Positions 50,567 through 63,292 of a stretch of DNA of 64,000 nucleotides are shown piece after piece. The stretch comes from Mactromeris polynyma. Its lineage: Eukaryota > Mollusca > Bivalvia > Venerida > Mactridae. Below the pieces are notes generated by a model that made no database searches, was not told where the DNA came from, and saw only the letters and a program-made list of their open reading frames with translations. Each line of letters begins with the position of its first letter. The first letter of the stretch is position 1. Position numbers and translations under genes: made by a program. The DNA lies in NCBI GenBank assembly GCA_032209605.1, contig JASFXZ010000039.1, forward strand, positions 1,984,001 to 2,048,000. The letters run 5' to 3'.

Positions 50567-53245
50567 CCTTCAAATGGTTTCTATTGTTTATTAGCTTTAA
50601 GACAAGGCTGGAAGATCATTACACTATTCTAGGTTCTGAACCTTTAAATATATTGTGGACAAATCTTATTTTTCATCACTATACTGATGTCTCTGATATT
50701 TAGATATTTTTGTATCATGATGTATATCCATCTCTTGTCCTAAGATAAATGGTTTAATTAAATCTCGACAGTGACTATGTGAAACCCCTGATTGACTGCT
50801 CTGTTTACGATTTCTCTGGCTGATTTATGGTAAAATTGTAATAGGCAGAATAATGTCTGGACGTGTCTTCATTATAGCAAAATAAATGATGCTATAGGAC
50901 AATATATGCTTTTCTTTTTCTCCTCAGACTTCCAAGTTAAGCATTTTGTCTGAATTCAAAGTCAATAGTTTATTCCTTGATTTTGTGACTGAGGTGTTTG
51001 TATTGAGGTCTTTGTATCAAAATGAGCAAATCATTCTAAACATCCTTCTTCAGATGTGCTGCATGTTTTTCTGAATAAAATGTGTACCGGTACATGTTCA
51101 TGAGACAGTATTAGCCCCCATGTGTAACTGAAAAAATGTTGGAAAATGGTTTTAAAACCAAAAAACACATGTTTCATCAGCCTGGGGTATTGACTTCAGG
51201 TATAGATAGGACCATGGTCTGAGTTACACTACGGAGATGTCGGCATCCTGATCTCAAGCCCGGCTGTTGGTAATACATGTTTCATTCAGTAGATAATATA
51301 TCGGTTTTTCACAAATTTTGCAGCTATGTGTTACATTCTTGTAACTTAATTCTTTAACCGTCTGTTGCTTGATTAAAGAGATAATTTCCGTATGGTTCGG
51401 TCATCTAATAGTTTTTCCTATAGCATACCATAATCTGAAGAAAGCACAGATTTTATCGTGACATTTTTGTAGTAACATCTGTCATCATGAACTCTATATT
51501 TGACCTTGATGACAATGATAGTCCTGTCATTTTAGTAACTTTTATTATCCTGTCATGTTGGTAACTTTTAGTATCAAGTTATCTAATTCAATACAGAACC
51601 AATGAAGAATTCAGGGCTGGGCTTGATATTTATTTGCATCAGAATTAAATCATTAGGTGCGGCCTAGAACTACAGCTTTATGCAAGTCTTGAAGGTATAA
51701 ATATAGTTGTATTAAGAATACATCTCTTGCGCGTAGACAGCTTAAATGGTTGGCTAAAATACATATTACCCATTCTTTACATTTCTGGTATGTAATTTAA
51801 ACCACTAGATATTTTTCTTGAGGCAAGTAAAACAGATATCGCTCTGTGCTAATACTGATATATCTTATTTGATTTTTGCCAATTTATTTATTTCTTGCCT
51901 CCCATCAATTTTATAAATTGTTTATATCTGATAGTCCTGTCTGAATTGTATCATTTAGATTAGTATAGGAATTATATCTCTAGCCTGATGCTTGAAATAT
52001 GCAGACCTACAAATGAAAGCCACTTCAGTTCTGTCAGAATTTCGGCAAAATCTAGAATGTATTAATGAAATGCTAAACTGTGCTCACCTTTGGTTTGTTT
52101 TAAGGCGGTAGTATATTAATTGCTTCATTATCTGCACCCCTGTCCACCGTAACTATTTGTAATGCTGCCTCAGCTTCTTTTATTTCCTGATAAGAAGGAT
52201 TTCAGCCCTCTATAGCCTATTAAGGCACCAGTAGAAAATGGTTGGTCGTAATGTTCAGGGAAATAAAAAAAACATACTCATGCTCATTCCCATTTTAAGA
52301 AAAAATGGATTATCTTACTGTAAATTAGCATGACAGTCTAAATTTCTATGGTAAATATTCTTGAATGTTAAGACAAACAAATTTTTCTGTCGCTATATCT
52401 TAGAATTTCAAAAAAGGCAAGGACGTTTTCCGTTTTCAACATAACCAGGTTTTCCCAGTTTCCAACATCTGATGCTAGCCTGGACAAGCAAATATTAATT
52501 CAGGTTAGCGCAAAATCATCTCTGGTAAGAAGTCCTTTGTAGCTCTCACAGCTGAGGTAATCAGTTGGGAATGCCTTCTCGACCCAACTTAAGTAAAGTT
52601 TTATGTTTTTCATGACATTTTAATTAAACATGATACATTAGCGTCAGTAAAATGACCGCCTACATATGACATAATGGTATTGAAAAAATTGTGTTTTATA
52701 ACCCATCCAAACATATTTTCAAACTTATTACTCAAAGGCAGACAGACAATTTACTATATTTAAGTCTATAATGAACATAAAATACTAGAAGTTTGTTGTA
52801 TGTATGTGACCCTACAGCTTGACATGTAGTACTTCATCATCCATGCAGACATCAGATGTTCAATGCAGTCAGCAAGGATCAGCTAGGATAAAGAAAGCTT
52901 GCGTAGTTCTTCGACCCATTTACTTATGACATTTGAAAATTCAGCAGATGCTGCATGTTCCATGAGAAACAAGCATTTGGAGTCAAGTATCCTGTATTTC
53001 TGGAACTGTTTGTGGCAGAGTTTTGTTCCAATAATGGAAAATGTATGAATTCTGTGAATTATCAGATTAAGCTTATTAAGTAAATGGATATATACTTGTG
53101 GATATTGTAGGTAATTTTCATGTTTTATGCATTCATAAGAAGTCATTTAATGATTAGGTGAATATTGTGTCAAAGCGTTTGCTTTTCATATGACTTAAAA
53201 CATTGACAGTTTACCATGGCAATGAGGTCTTAACAGATCAAATAA

Positions 53246-53400
53246 GGTCATCCTTATAATTGTTTTGTTTGGCAAAACCCGTCCCAGCCAAATTTAGAGG
53301 AGTAGGTAGATGTCCTGCTTTAAAATCTTAAAGATAAAATTTGAGAGATTTATCCTTTAATAACATTGACTGCCCCTCCAGCAGCCTCTTAAATTTTGAT
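53246..53400. mobile_element. Truncated relative of the 20.8-kb MITE
   Basis: It starts GGTCATCCTTATAATTG then TTTTGTTTGGCAAAACCC, matching the arm of the 20781-20979 element. It continues through GAGTAGGTAGATG and a CCCCTCCAGCAGCCTC stretch corresponding to that element's interior. The opposite terminal repeat is missing, so this copy is 3'-truncated or decayed. Confidence 0.6.
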
Positions 53401-55172
53401 ACATTTACAGTAACCTGTGTGTACAACTGGTACTATGATCAGTGGGCGGAGTCCGTCCTGTTTTGTCTCAATAAATATTTTGTCAACTATAGACAGGTTA
53501 CATTCATGCATGTATCTGACCGTGTACAGAAAAGGTTACTTAATTTCAGGTAAATCTTTCATCAAGTACTGTAGAATTATCTGGCAGTATTATCTTCCAT
53601 TAGATAGGTAATTCTCTGATATATAGTTCTGTAATGTAGTATGATAGTGTAAGTAATCAACTTACCCGAGGGTTAATTCACCTGAATACATTGATGTATG
53701 CTTTATTTAATCACATTCAATGATTATGGTATTAGTATTCTTGTCTGGTGTTTTTGTTGGTTTCTAGTGCAACTCATTTGTAGTAAAATCATCATAAGTG
53801 TCTTTAATTCCTATAATCTTACCTGGGTATAACTGGTTTGCCACTACGATGACAGTAATATTTGGTAATGTTCATTTCTTTTGATTGTTATAATTATTGT
53901 GATTGTTTATCGAATATTTTAGTGTCGACTTGAAGATAATGAACTTCATAATGAATCTATCTTTACTATCAGTTGTGTTTGTCTGATATCTCAGGAAAAC
54001 TAGAGAAAATTATTACTCGCTAGTAACTGAAGGAAATTCTGTAATCAAGCTTTGAGATAGGTGAAATAACTGAATGCTTGCCTATTGGAGTCCACCTCAT
54101 TGAATCCTTGTTTGAGCTCAGCAGTTTTCTCATTGTTGTCTCTCTGAAAATTGACTCAAGATCAATGTGTTCTTGTTTAATCTCAAAAGTATGGTTGGTA
54201 AAAAATGGTACAGAGTATATATTTGACTTTAAGTTATGCACCAGGAGAAGAATTCATTGACTCTTTATTTTAAAAAAAATCTTGAAAATTGTTTCCAAGC
54301 GAAAGTTTTAGTTGAGTTAATTTGTACAACTGTGAAAGCTTTTATTAAATTCAATGTTCTAGCATTGTATTTCTTGTCTTTGTAGATTATAGAGAAGTGT
54401 TAGGATTCATTATGTTCAATGATTTCAAACCATTGTTCAATACATATTTCTGTATTCCTGTTGATTTTCGGTTTCATCTATTTCTGTTTCGACACAAGGG
54501 AAATTGATTAAGTTCGCATTAAACATTATTCATTAACTGAAAATGAATTTCCCATAATCAAACAATACCAGGATATCTTACGTTTGATTAGAATTGTTGA
54601 AAAAAAGAACACTTGAGGAATTACCTTAACATGCAATCCAATGAGTCGTGTAACAGAACGAAATTTCCATTTTCTGTTAGTATCTAAGAATGCATTAATT
54701 GAATCAAAAATTCCTTAAAATACCTAAAAACTGGAATTTTGCACACTTTGTCTGCATTGTTGAAATTACTCTTTTCCCCCTGTGTATTGAACTTGAATGA
54801 TTTATTTCCTTTACTGGCATGATTACTTGATGTAATGTCTTCTCTCCATTTATTTCCTATTATCTAGGACCTGTTCACTTTATAATTCATCCGAAAATTT
54901 GCTGCGTCTATTACATAAAACATGCCCATTTAGAATTACACTCCTATTTCTAACCTATTGGAGTAAATTACCATCATAGTCCTATAAAACAAGATAATTA
55001 TTAATTTTCTACATTATTTTACAGTATCGCTATTAAATACTCTTTTCAGGGGTATTATATGGAAGGGTTAAAATTATTATCTTATATAGGGATTCATTAA
55101 GCAGTCGAAGGAGATTTGACAATAAAACGTTTGCACCTACATGTAGGTAACTGCATGCCTATCAATATCATC

Positions 55173-55390
55173 GATATCAGGTTAGCTCAGTTGGTAGAGT
55201 GCTGGTCTGTCACCCAGTAGGTCAGAGTTTGACTCCCCGCTGGTCAGGTCGTGTCCCTCTGTTGCATTATGGCTATGGTCATTTGACTTCCAATCCTGAT
55301 TCAAGTAGAGTAACTGTTAGCTGCTTGCAGAAGGGAAAGTTAATATTGAAAAATATGTTTAAACCTAGAATAAACCAGAATAATATGCCC
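55173..55390 (+). mobile_element. tRNA-derived SINE-like element
   Basis: A pol III A-box-like TAGCTCAGTTGG (55183-55194) and B-box-like GAGTTTGACTCC (55225-55236) are spaced as in a tRNA. Between them CTGG and CCAG bracket an anticodon-loop-like TCTGTCAC that resembles tRNA-Asp (GTC). The loop is 8 nt and the flanking acceptor arms do not pair, so this is not a working tRNA gene. The head is followed by unrelated sequence, as in a SINE. The right boundary is uncertain. Confidence 0.55.
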
Positions 55391-55983
55391 CTCTTTCTCA
55401 GCTCTGCATTTCCTTATTCCCTCCTTTCTACAATGTCTTGGAGAGGTATTTAATTGTTGCAATGCACACATACTAACACACAGAATTTCGGTTGTCATTG
55501 ATATTATTTGGACAATTATACTCTGCAAACTTAAGTATATTGACAATTTTGACACTTGTATCAATGACAGGTGTATATCTGAAGCAATGTGATTAAAGCC
55601 AATATTTATAAAAACATTTTTTATCATAATTTTACAATGATAATGCAATACATGTAGTTTGTATGAATAGATACAGTTTATTTCCCTGAGCCATTGACGT
55701 TCATTATGGTATTAGATTATTTATTGTATAATTATCTTTTATACTCGGTTGCCTATGACATGGACGTGCCTATGAGAATATACAAACATGCATTTTATTC
55801 TTTAAAGTTTTATATTTAATTCATCCAATTTCTGTGTATAACTACACAGTGTACTGTGAGTGTAGAGAAACGGGATATGTTGTTACGTTATTTACTTATC
55901 ATGTTTCCAATTAAGAAAGACATGGGTTAAGATGAATATTGTAAACAAGTGATTGATTCCCTTGCGTTTTGTTCTCGTTGCAG

Positions 55984-56651
55984 ATGTATGGTAAAGTCAG
56001 TAACACCGAGTCTTCATCGAGTTTTTATTAAACAACATGGCTGCGAAGCTACAAGTGGATCCACTTATATGTGTTTATGAAGACTAGTATACACTTGGAT
56101 CGTATGGGATTAAACTGCACGAAAGCAGCTGGTGGACTTAACAGAGCTTTCCCTGCCTCACCATTTGTTGAAATAAACAATTTGTGTAGAATCGCAAAAA
56201 ACGGTCTTGAAGGAAAATGGATTAAGTGGGGAAAAACTCATTGATGGAATAATATGAAAGCATTTCCTCATTCTTGAAGAAAGAATCATTCAAAAATTGC
56301 AGATAGAGCAAAGAATTAGTGGAGTGTACATTTATAGGCGACTGTATTGCTTAATCTCTTGATGGGAAGTTTTCCATGCAAGTTGTTGCGGTGAACTGAC
56401 AAGGAGAAAATTAAATTAGCCATAATAGCGAGTACTTCTCATAGCACATAGTGACAGTGTTAGGGAAATTGGATGTTGGAAAAAATGGAACGGAATAACG
56501 CAGAAAACTAGTGTTTTGGTTAATGTGAATTCCAATACAGATTCCGACTATTTTAAGTGCATATTGGATAGAGATCAGCCAGTGGTTCTATACTGATAGT
56601 AATACCATTGCTTTCATAATAATAATGCGATAATAGCTTTATAGAGTGTAG
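55984..56651 (+). other. Probable 5' UTR portion of the plexin first coding exon
   Basis: A pyrimidine-rich tract ending TTGTTCTCGTTGCAG places a strong candidate acceptor at 55982-55983, with no better one between it and the start codon. If used, 668 nt of 5' UTR precede the ATG at 56652, with at least one further non-coding exon and a promoter upstream. Several ATGs, including one at the very first bases (55984), lie in this stretch and would be upstream start codons. This is inference: the transcript could instead start within this region. Confidence 0.45.
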
Positions 56652-57890
56652 ATGATGAAGATGAAATTTAAATATTCAAACAGGATATTTCATATTCTAG
56701 TCGTATTGGGCCTTGCATCCATCTGCGGGAGTGTCATTACACAAGGTATTTTTCCGCCTCATCGGCAAGAGTTTCACGTTGATGGAATTGTAAATGAAAG
56801 AATATTAGGGGCTGGTGTTAAAGCGCGACGGTTTGAATTGAATCATCTGGTAGTTTCAGAATGGGGTCGGATTTTTGTTGGTGCAGTTAACCGGATATTT
56901 GAACTTGATTCGGATTTGGAGATTGTCAGCGAAGCAGAAACCGGACCTGTAAATGACAGTCGAAAATGTCTTCCTGTTCAAGATGGTGTAGAATGTATCT
57001 TTTCCAAAGAACTTACTGATAATTATAATAAAATTCTTATTCACTACCAAGGTGGTAAAGAGAAGCTTTTGTCGTGCGGCAGTGTGTATCAGGGGGCGTG
57101 TGAAGCAAGAAATCTTAAGAACATTTCACGTGCACACCCGTACTACGAGTCTGAAGCTGGTTCGATATTAGATTATGCTGTAGCAGCTAATGATCCATCT
57201 TCTTCAACTGTCGCGTTTATCGCCCCTGGGCCTGAAGAACTAAGCTCCGAGGTTCTTTATGTAGGGACAACTTTTACTGGCGGCAACACAGATGTTGTCA
57301 CGGAACAGTTCCGTAGCTTGGTCCCAGCAATCAGTACAAGAAGTTTAGGTCGAGATCGATTTCAACTTCTGGCTAAGACAGACAGTATTCAGGCTAAACT
57401 CTCAGGAATATATATAAAGAAAGATGTTCGTTCGGACTATTTGATAAAGTATGTGACAGGATTTAGTTCTGATATTTATAGTTATTTTCTCACTCAGCAG
57501 TATGAATCTCCGACTGCGACTGGGAAAGATTCTAAAATTGTGTCGAAGGTTGTCCAGGTATGTCAAGAAGACACATACTACTATTCCTACATTGACATGC
57601 CGTTAGTATGTCGGTCGCAAAGTACAAAACGTGAATACAACTATATACAAGCGGCCAGGGTGATAAAAGCATCAAAAAATCTTGTGTTGAGTTTTGGATT
57701 ACGTACAGCAGAAGACATTTTGATCGGTGTTTTTACTGATGACCCAGGTGGTCCAGCTTCTAATTCTGCAATTTGCGTGTTCACGATGCAGTACATTCGT
57801 AAAAAATTGTTGGAAAATGTACAGAAATGTTACCGTGGTGAGCAAGTTAGTGGAGGGGGCTACTTAACGAAGAAACAGTGTCGAGATTTG
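56652..57890 (+). CDS. Plexin (plexin-B-like), first coding exon: signal peptide and most of the Sema domain
   Basis: This 413-codon exon encodes the N-terminus of a plexin, the single-pass cell-surface receptor for semaphorins used in axon guidance and cell migration. Residues 1-31 form a signal peptide (basic start, then a hydrophobic stretch around ILVVLGLASICG). Sema-domain landmarks follow: NHLVVSEWGRIFVGAVNRIF at 64-83, TGPVNDSRKCLP at 97-108, LLSCGSVYQGACEARNL at 139-155, LYVGTTF at 202-208, the YSYIDMPLVC segment at 311-320, AICVFTM at 373-379 and QKCYRGE at 391-397. Cysteines sit at 106, 115, 142, 150, 304, 320, 375, 393 and 410, as expected for disulphides of this fold. The QGACE and VAANDP...VAFIAPGP segments look closer to plexin-B than plexin-A from memory of the families. 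The start is the first ATG after an in-frame TAG (56649-56651); a second ATG follows directly. The exon ends at phase 0 before GTAAGT at 57891. The reading frame runs on to 57950, but those codons are intronic. Confidence 0.93.
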
Positions 57891-58624
57891 GTAAGTCAAG
57901 ACATATTTGACATGAATTGTAAAACTACAATAAAATTAGCAGTAGATTAAAGCTGTGTTAGATGTATATTTTGGCATCTGGTGGCAAGTTTCTTGTTATC
58001 CGGCAATAATGGGACATTAATGTCATGTTTTATTGGCTGTTTTGATACAATAAGTAGTGAAATAGATATTTTTACACAAGTGCTGAAAGTACTTTCTTCA
58101 TAATGGCCATAATGGTTGATAATGGTGTAATAATTGAAGTGTTGCATCCTGTGGGAGTTTTACTCCCTTATATTTGCTCAGTTATTGTTAGGTAAGGGTA
58201 ATAACTATGGTATAATAACACCGTCATTACCCTAGCTTCAGTGATGAATTACTTGTCATGAAAACTGATTTATAACGCTTTTGTTTTCATAGTTGAGTCT
58301 GTCACTGCTGTACTTTCCGGGTACAGTCTGCTCAAATTATTTTAGAAAATCAGGGCAATACTATTAAAGTCCTTTTGCAACCTCCTTATCTCAGAGCAAT
58401 TTGAACGTCTGCATTTCTGAACTTATTATACAGAAGCAAAATGGTTGTTGGGAGCAATAATTTAAATGGAATTATAGCAATTCCTCTCTGATTTGTCTAT
58501 CTTTTAAACCATTAGGGAAATGAAAATATATGGACAAGGGAGACAACTCAAGTTACTTCAGTCACTCTCTAAATTGTATGCTTTATCAATGGGAGATAAC
58601 TCATTGGTTGTTTTCAACTTTCAG
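57891..58624 (+). other. Plexin intron between coding exons 1 and 2
   Basis: This 734-bp GT-AG intron is flanked by phase-0 exons. The donor is GTAAGT and the acceptor is TTTTCAACTTTCAG. I see no repeat or RNA gene inside it. Retention would add 19 codons (to 57948) and stop, cutting the Sema domain short. Confidence 0.88.
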
Positions 58625-58822
58625 GATCATGTCGTTTACAGAGACAGAGATTATCTCTGCAACAAAGAACTGGAGTCAATAGGAAACATTGTGGGTACCA
58701 TACCAGCTGAAACCAACCCCATCCTGGAGTATTCAGACACATTGCTGACATCGGTTGCTTTGACCTTGACCTCTGACCATACTGTTGCTATAGTGGGAAC
58801 TGGAGATGGATATATTAAAAAG
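58625..58822 (+). CDS. Plexin (plexin-B-like), second coding exon: end of the Sema domain
   Basis: This is a 66-codon internal exon continuing the same plexin. It opens after a pyrimidine-rich tract ending in AG (58623-58624) and closes before a GTAAAT donor (58823). It is phase 0 at both ends, so it joins the preceding exon without shifting frame. The peptide contains a conserved-position cysteine (DYLCNKE), then IVGTIPAETNPILEY, LTSVALTLTSDHTVAIVGT and GDGYIKK. This matches the last Sema blade of plexins, where a T(L/S)PIEATPVL-like segment and a 'VAFLGTxDGxLKK' strand precede the PSI domain; the pattern is again closest to plexin-B. An ATG at 58520 is open in this frame, but it lies upstream of the acceptor and is intronic. 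The next exon (rest of the Sema edge and PSI) was not found before 64000, so the gene is partial here. Confidence 0.9.
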
Positions 58823-59793
58823 GTAAATTATTATACTTGAATTGCATGTTATATGAACAGCCATCAATCTTGGCATACATTGAAACAAAGGCCATCAGCA
58901 CCAGTCCTGTAATGGTGATCATTTCTTTGAGGGAAGTGACAACTGTAACACCTGTTCAGAACACTATTTCTATGTGCTTTAAGTCTATTGGTCAATATTT
59001 TTCAAAACATGTTTTCATAGACTGACTACCTAAAAGTTTGTTTACAACCATGCTCTGTAAATATAAAAACAAATTATACATTCTGTATTCTCCACCCCTG
59101 ATTACCTGTGTAAGTGAGAGCTGTGGTATGTAACAGAATTGTAGATGCCCCAATCTTATAATAGATACTGGTAGCATGAAGAAACAAACATAGCCATTGT
59201 CCTTCTATAAGTCATAACAGATTGTTTAAACAAATATCATGCTCGAAAATTGACTTACTCGCTGATTAATAATTCAAGAGAAATTTGGTTGACAAAATGT
59301 GCTGGAAGATGCAAATGCCTGTTCTTTTAATTTTAAACCTACAAATAATAATTCTAGGGCAGATTACTTCTCTAAATAACCATACATGTAATCTGATGTA
59401 ATCTCCTGATGCATCTCTGACATAGATCCTAAATGTTATACAGTTCTTATTGTATTAAATCTGTCTGCTAGGGAAATAATACCGATACAACTTATTTTGT
59501 GATCTATAAACATTTAATGTTAGGAAATTAAAGATCTGTTTCTGAATATTAAGTTGTGCTTTAGATGTCTTTAATAGTTGTCAATGTTACGGTATGGAAA
59601 ATGTGACTGCATGATTCTCTCATACTGATACTTGCGTATTTTCTTGTTCTTGTTGGACAGTTTTGTATGTATTAAGGACTCAAAGTACACAAAATTCTTA
59701 ATTACCATGCCTATAAGTTGATTCAAAATTAGTTGAGAATACAGGTACTGCTTGCCTGTGTCTAATGGTCAATATTTACTATAAACCTGAATC

Positions 59794-60030
59794 TTTTTCG
59801 GCACAGCCATACTAACATGGTTTTGCTATTTGCATATCAGTGTTGTGTAAACCAATCAAATCTTACGTTAACCACCAAGGCAATTTCTCTTCAATCGAAA
59901 AATGTTTGTAACCTTGACATGAATTGGTTAACCTTTCGATAAAGGGTATGATACCTTACTGAAATCTACTCCGTATTTTTTATGTTGCACAACAAGTCTT
60001 AACCTTCAAATTGCGCCGACCATCTTTTTT
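59794..60030. mobile_element. 237-bp relative of the 21.5-kb element, opposite orientation, internally deleted
   Basis: It begins TTTTTCGGCACAGCCATAC and ends GCGCCGACCATCTTTTTT, the inverse order of the ends at 21483-22126. The shared interior includes TAACATGGTTTTGCTA, CAATCAAATCTTACGTTAAC and CACCAAGGCAATTTCTCTTC. It lacks the central roughly 400 bp of the longer copy and lies within the plexin intron. Confidence 0.75.
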
Positions 60031-62740
60031 CAAGACATTTCTTGTTTAACCTGTATGTGCTAAAAATTCATATATTCGTGCCAAACTTACTCTCATACAA
60101 AAATGTATAAAAAACATGTTTGGAAATATCTTACCATCATTGACTTTGTTTACAGAAGAGCTGATACTCTCAAGTTTGTGTATATTATCATGTGCCTTCA
60201 GAAACCTAATTGTGATAGGTGCATTGTAGTAGAGTGTCTGTTGTATGTCATGACTGGATTAAATCAATCGCCACGGTTACAGCAGACCTACAGGGGCTGA
60301 TGTGATTTTACGGTACATTCAGAGTTGGATGCATAAAAACATTTATTAGTTGTAACAGATTTTTGTCTGCATTTGGAGCCACTTGCCCAACATCCGGTAC
60401 TAATTTAAACAAATTTCAGAAATATCGTTTCAATGGAGTTGTCGGAATCACTCCAAATGGACAGGACGAAGTATCAGAGACTTCAAAATCTGATCATTTA
60501 TTCTGTGAGTAAGTCTTAACAAGCTGATTAAGTTGCTGTTCCAATGTCTAAAACTTGGGAAGAGTACAAGCGTTTTTGATAAACAGATTTTCTTGGTCAC
60601 AGTTGTTTGCCTAGATAAGTGATTTCAAAAGTTTATGGCACAAACTTTGATTTGAAATTCACATTTTGTAATCACCCTTTTATAAACTGAATATAAAATG
60701 ATCATGGATCCTAAGGTCCGTTTTTTAATATATTTATAAAAGACAAAACAGAAGAAAGAATACCAAGCAAACTATGAGATATTATCAAGGTTTCATTTTT
60801 AGCTAATTAGCTACATGTTAATTTGAGTGACTTCAATAATCTCCCCCTTAAAATCTTCTAAGAGTAGTATACTACCGATGATGCGTCAATTGCCCCTCGT
60901 CCCTGGTCGATGTTGTTAGGTGGTACTTTCGGACATGCCCTGATCAATAAGTGTGATTAATTACACCCTGCCTCATCGTTACATTAATAAATAATCATTC
61001 TGTAACCTAAGCAAGTATGTGACTCCTATAATGTACTTGTAAAATTGACTGAACTTATCTTATGAATAAAACACAAAGGATTCTTATCATTAGCGGTCTG
61101 TATGACTAATAACCCAGGTCAGAGATTTGTATCTTGCTGAACAATATATATGTACATGTACTACTGTCTGAGATTTTGGGTCATTCTTGCAATATTTGTT
61201 TGAGAAAGTGCTTTATATGCATGTTATGCTGATAAATGAGAGTATATTGAGCTTGCTAATTGGTATCAATGGAAAAAGTTGATTTAATCAAAACTTGTAC
61301 GTATCCACGCAAAATGAAACAAAATACTGATAGATTAGGGTTCATTTTAGTACTTGTTGTAAAAATACGCTTTAAAGATGGCCATCACCACATATTATGG
61401 TTAAATTTATATACTTTTTGAATGTAAGCAGATGTTTTTAGTTTGACTGGAATAAATGCTGTTTGAAAACTCATTGTATGCCAAGTCTGTTACTGTGTAT
61501 AGCTCCCAGCTGGTTGAATTAAAAATGTTATTTGTTGGATTGTATAGATAAGCTCCAATGAAAAGAAGCAAAAATATTCTCTCTGTATTAGACATTACCT
61601 CACAGTGACACAATTAGCATTTTATTGGAAAATCATTGTCGTGTATTTGATGAAGGTGTTTTATAAATGCTTAGTAAACTATAGAATGTTTATTGTTTAA
61701 TATTGTTATTTGAAGAATTCAAAAAGGGGAGAGGGTTTGTTACAATGGACATAATTATATACTCGTCAATGGTTATACAGTTTGAATTATTTATTTGAAA
61801 TCAATATAAATTTGTATCAAGTATTTGTAAATATTTTATCTACATAATTCTATTTTAAACTGGGTGCCTCGTTAAAACTCACTTTATATTGATATTGATT
61901 TATTTGCTTTAGCTGTGCTGTAACTTTATTCAAGAAAATTATTTAAATATTTCTTATTATTTCTTCAGTTTTTCTGGTTCAAAATGAATGGTAATCTAGT
62001 TAATGTCAAGATTAAATCTTCACCTTTCTGGTGGCTGAGTAGAACCCCATCTTGGATGGCTGTGGATGAAGTCACTCTACTGTGTCTCCACAGTCCATAG
62101 ATTTGACACAAATGCTGGGAACTAACTGAGCAGAAAATGCTTGGGAGTGATTAATATTGAAACAAAATATTGATGTAAAATAGACAAGTTTGAACAGTTT
62201 GATCTGGGAACACTTTAACCCTGTCATAGCTGCTAACCATTTCGTTATTCAACTTTACTTGTCACATATAAATCGTTCCACAGTCTTTTAAGCCTTATTT
62301 TTTCAGGGCACATTCCAATAATAGCTTGTTCATCATCAAAAACCAATAACCTGAAGGCTTTTTTGCTTGCCAAGATTTATAAAATACCATTTGTAAAAAT
62401 AATATATCATAATTATGTATCTATACAATTTGTTGATTATTGATAGATTTCATTGTTCTTTTCTTCATGGAACAAAATATTTTCACTAAAAAAGTTATAG
62501 CCTGTTCGAGCTACCCACCCAGGAAGTTCTACTACCCTAAAATAGTAATATTGGTTCTTGGCTAGCAAGTTACAACGATGACTGTTTTGAAGTTATTTAC
62601 TCTTTCTGACATAAATATTTGATCCAGACAGCAGAAAGTTGATGCAGATTTTGTGTAAACTCCAGAATTTCAACCTTTTTGAAAAAACATATCTCTGGTG
62701 TCTGGTAGTTTTCAAATTTTGAGATTATTTTAAGAATGTG

Positions 62741-62763
62741 GAACATTCTGGAACATTCTGGAA
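62741..62763. promoter_or_regulatory. Heat-shock-element-like sequence (five alternating GAA/TTC half-sites)
   Basis: GAA-CA-TTC-TG-GAA-CA-TTC-TG-GAA gives five half-sites at exact 5-bp phase, the arrangement bound by heat-shock factor trimers. It lies in the plexin intron, not near a visible transcription start. It also amounts to 2.3 copies of a 10-bp direct repeat, so it may be a small tandem duplication with HSE form by chance. Confidence 0.45.
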
Positions 62764-63118
62764 ACATTATTCAACATTAGGATAACAGTTACACACTTCA
62801 ACATGTCTGATATGTGTTACAAATAATCTGTCAAACTTTGAAGTTCAGACACCACATAAAGTATATCTGTAGTACCCCATGCTGAACAAGTGAAAGAATC
62901 ACGATTTGTTGTATCTTGCCTAAATTAAGTGTACTCCAAAGTAATGTGGAAGGCATTAACGGCAACTCCATGTTCATTTTCCAGATGTTTAGAGTTTCAT
63001 GTTTTGCTACTTTTTTTGCAACTGTTTTTTTTGTGTGAGTGTTGTTTGGCCATTGTTTCTGTAAGAATATAATTCGTGTAGAATGTTGAGGTGTCAAATG
63101 TGTATGTTTTATAGTACA

Positions 63119-63292
63119 CAGTGAAACCACAATAATAAGACCGCCATTCTGAAACAAGTTGGTCCCATGGTGGAGGTCGTCTGATTATTGAGTTAAAATG
63201 GGTGAGAAGTATTGAAAACTGGATCATGAAAAGTACAGTCTTGTTAATAACATATTGTTAATTTTGATGAGTTTGAAATTGAGGGTTTACTG
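63119..63292. mobile_element. Possible MITE with CAGT(G)AAACC-type ends
   Basis: The left end CAGTGAAACCACAATAAT and the right end GAGGGTTTACTG (inverse CAGTAAACCCTC) share a short inverted terminus of the pogo/Tigger type. The interior carries AAGACCGCC ... GGTCGTCTGATTATTG. The terminal match is short and no clear target duplication is seen. Confidence 0.35.

Larger units (their letters stand above)
45431..55172. other. Non-coding DNA between the 36-bp array and the SINE
   Basis: Only the two diverged mobile-element copies listed (50211-50566, 53246-53400) are recognisable. The part at 46620-46900 is less AT-rich than its surroundings and could hold an unrecognised exon or promoter, but I see no decisive splice or coding signal. 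Confidence 0.6.

Noticed and set aside
55176..55248. Functional tRNA-Asp gene
   Set aside because: A and B boxes are present, but the anticodon loop has 8 nt, the acceptor arms do not pair and the B box departs from GGTTCGANTCC, so a SINE head fits better.
57891..57950. Extension of the plexin frame to the stop at 57948-57950
   Set aside because: The GTAAGT donor at 57891 and the phase-0 second exon show that these codons are intronic.
60103..60300. Possible next plexin exon containing LLYVMTG
   Set aside because: The YVMT match to the plexin 'LYVMTEKKV' segment is only a few residues long. Flanking residues do not fit and no PSI cysteines follow.
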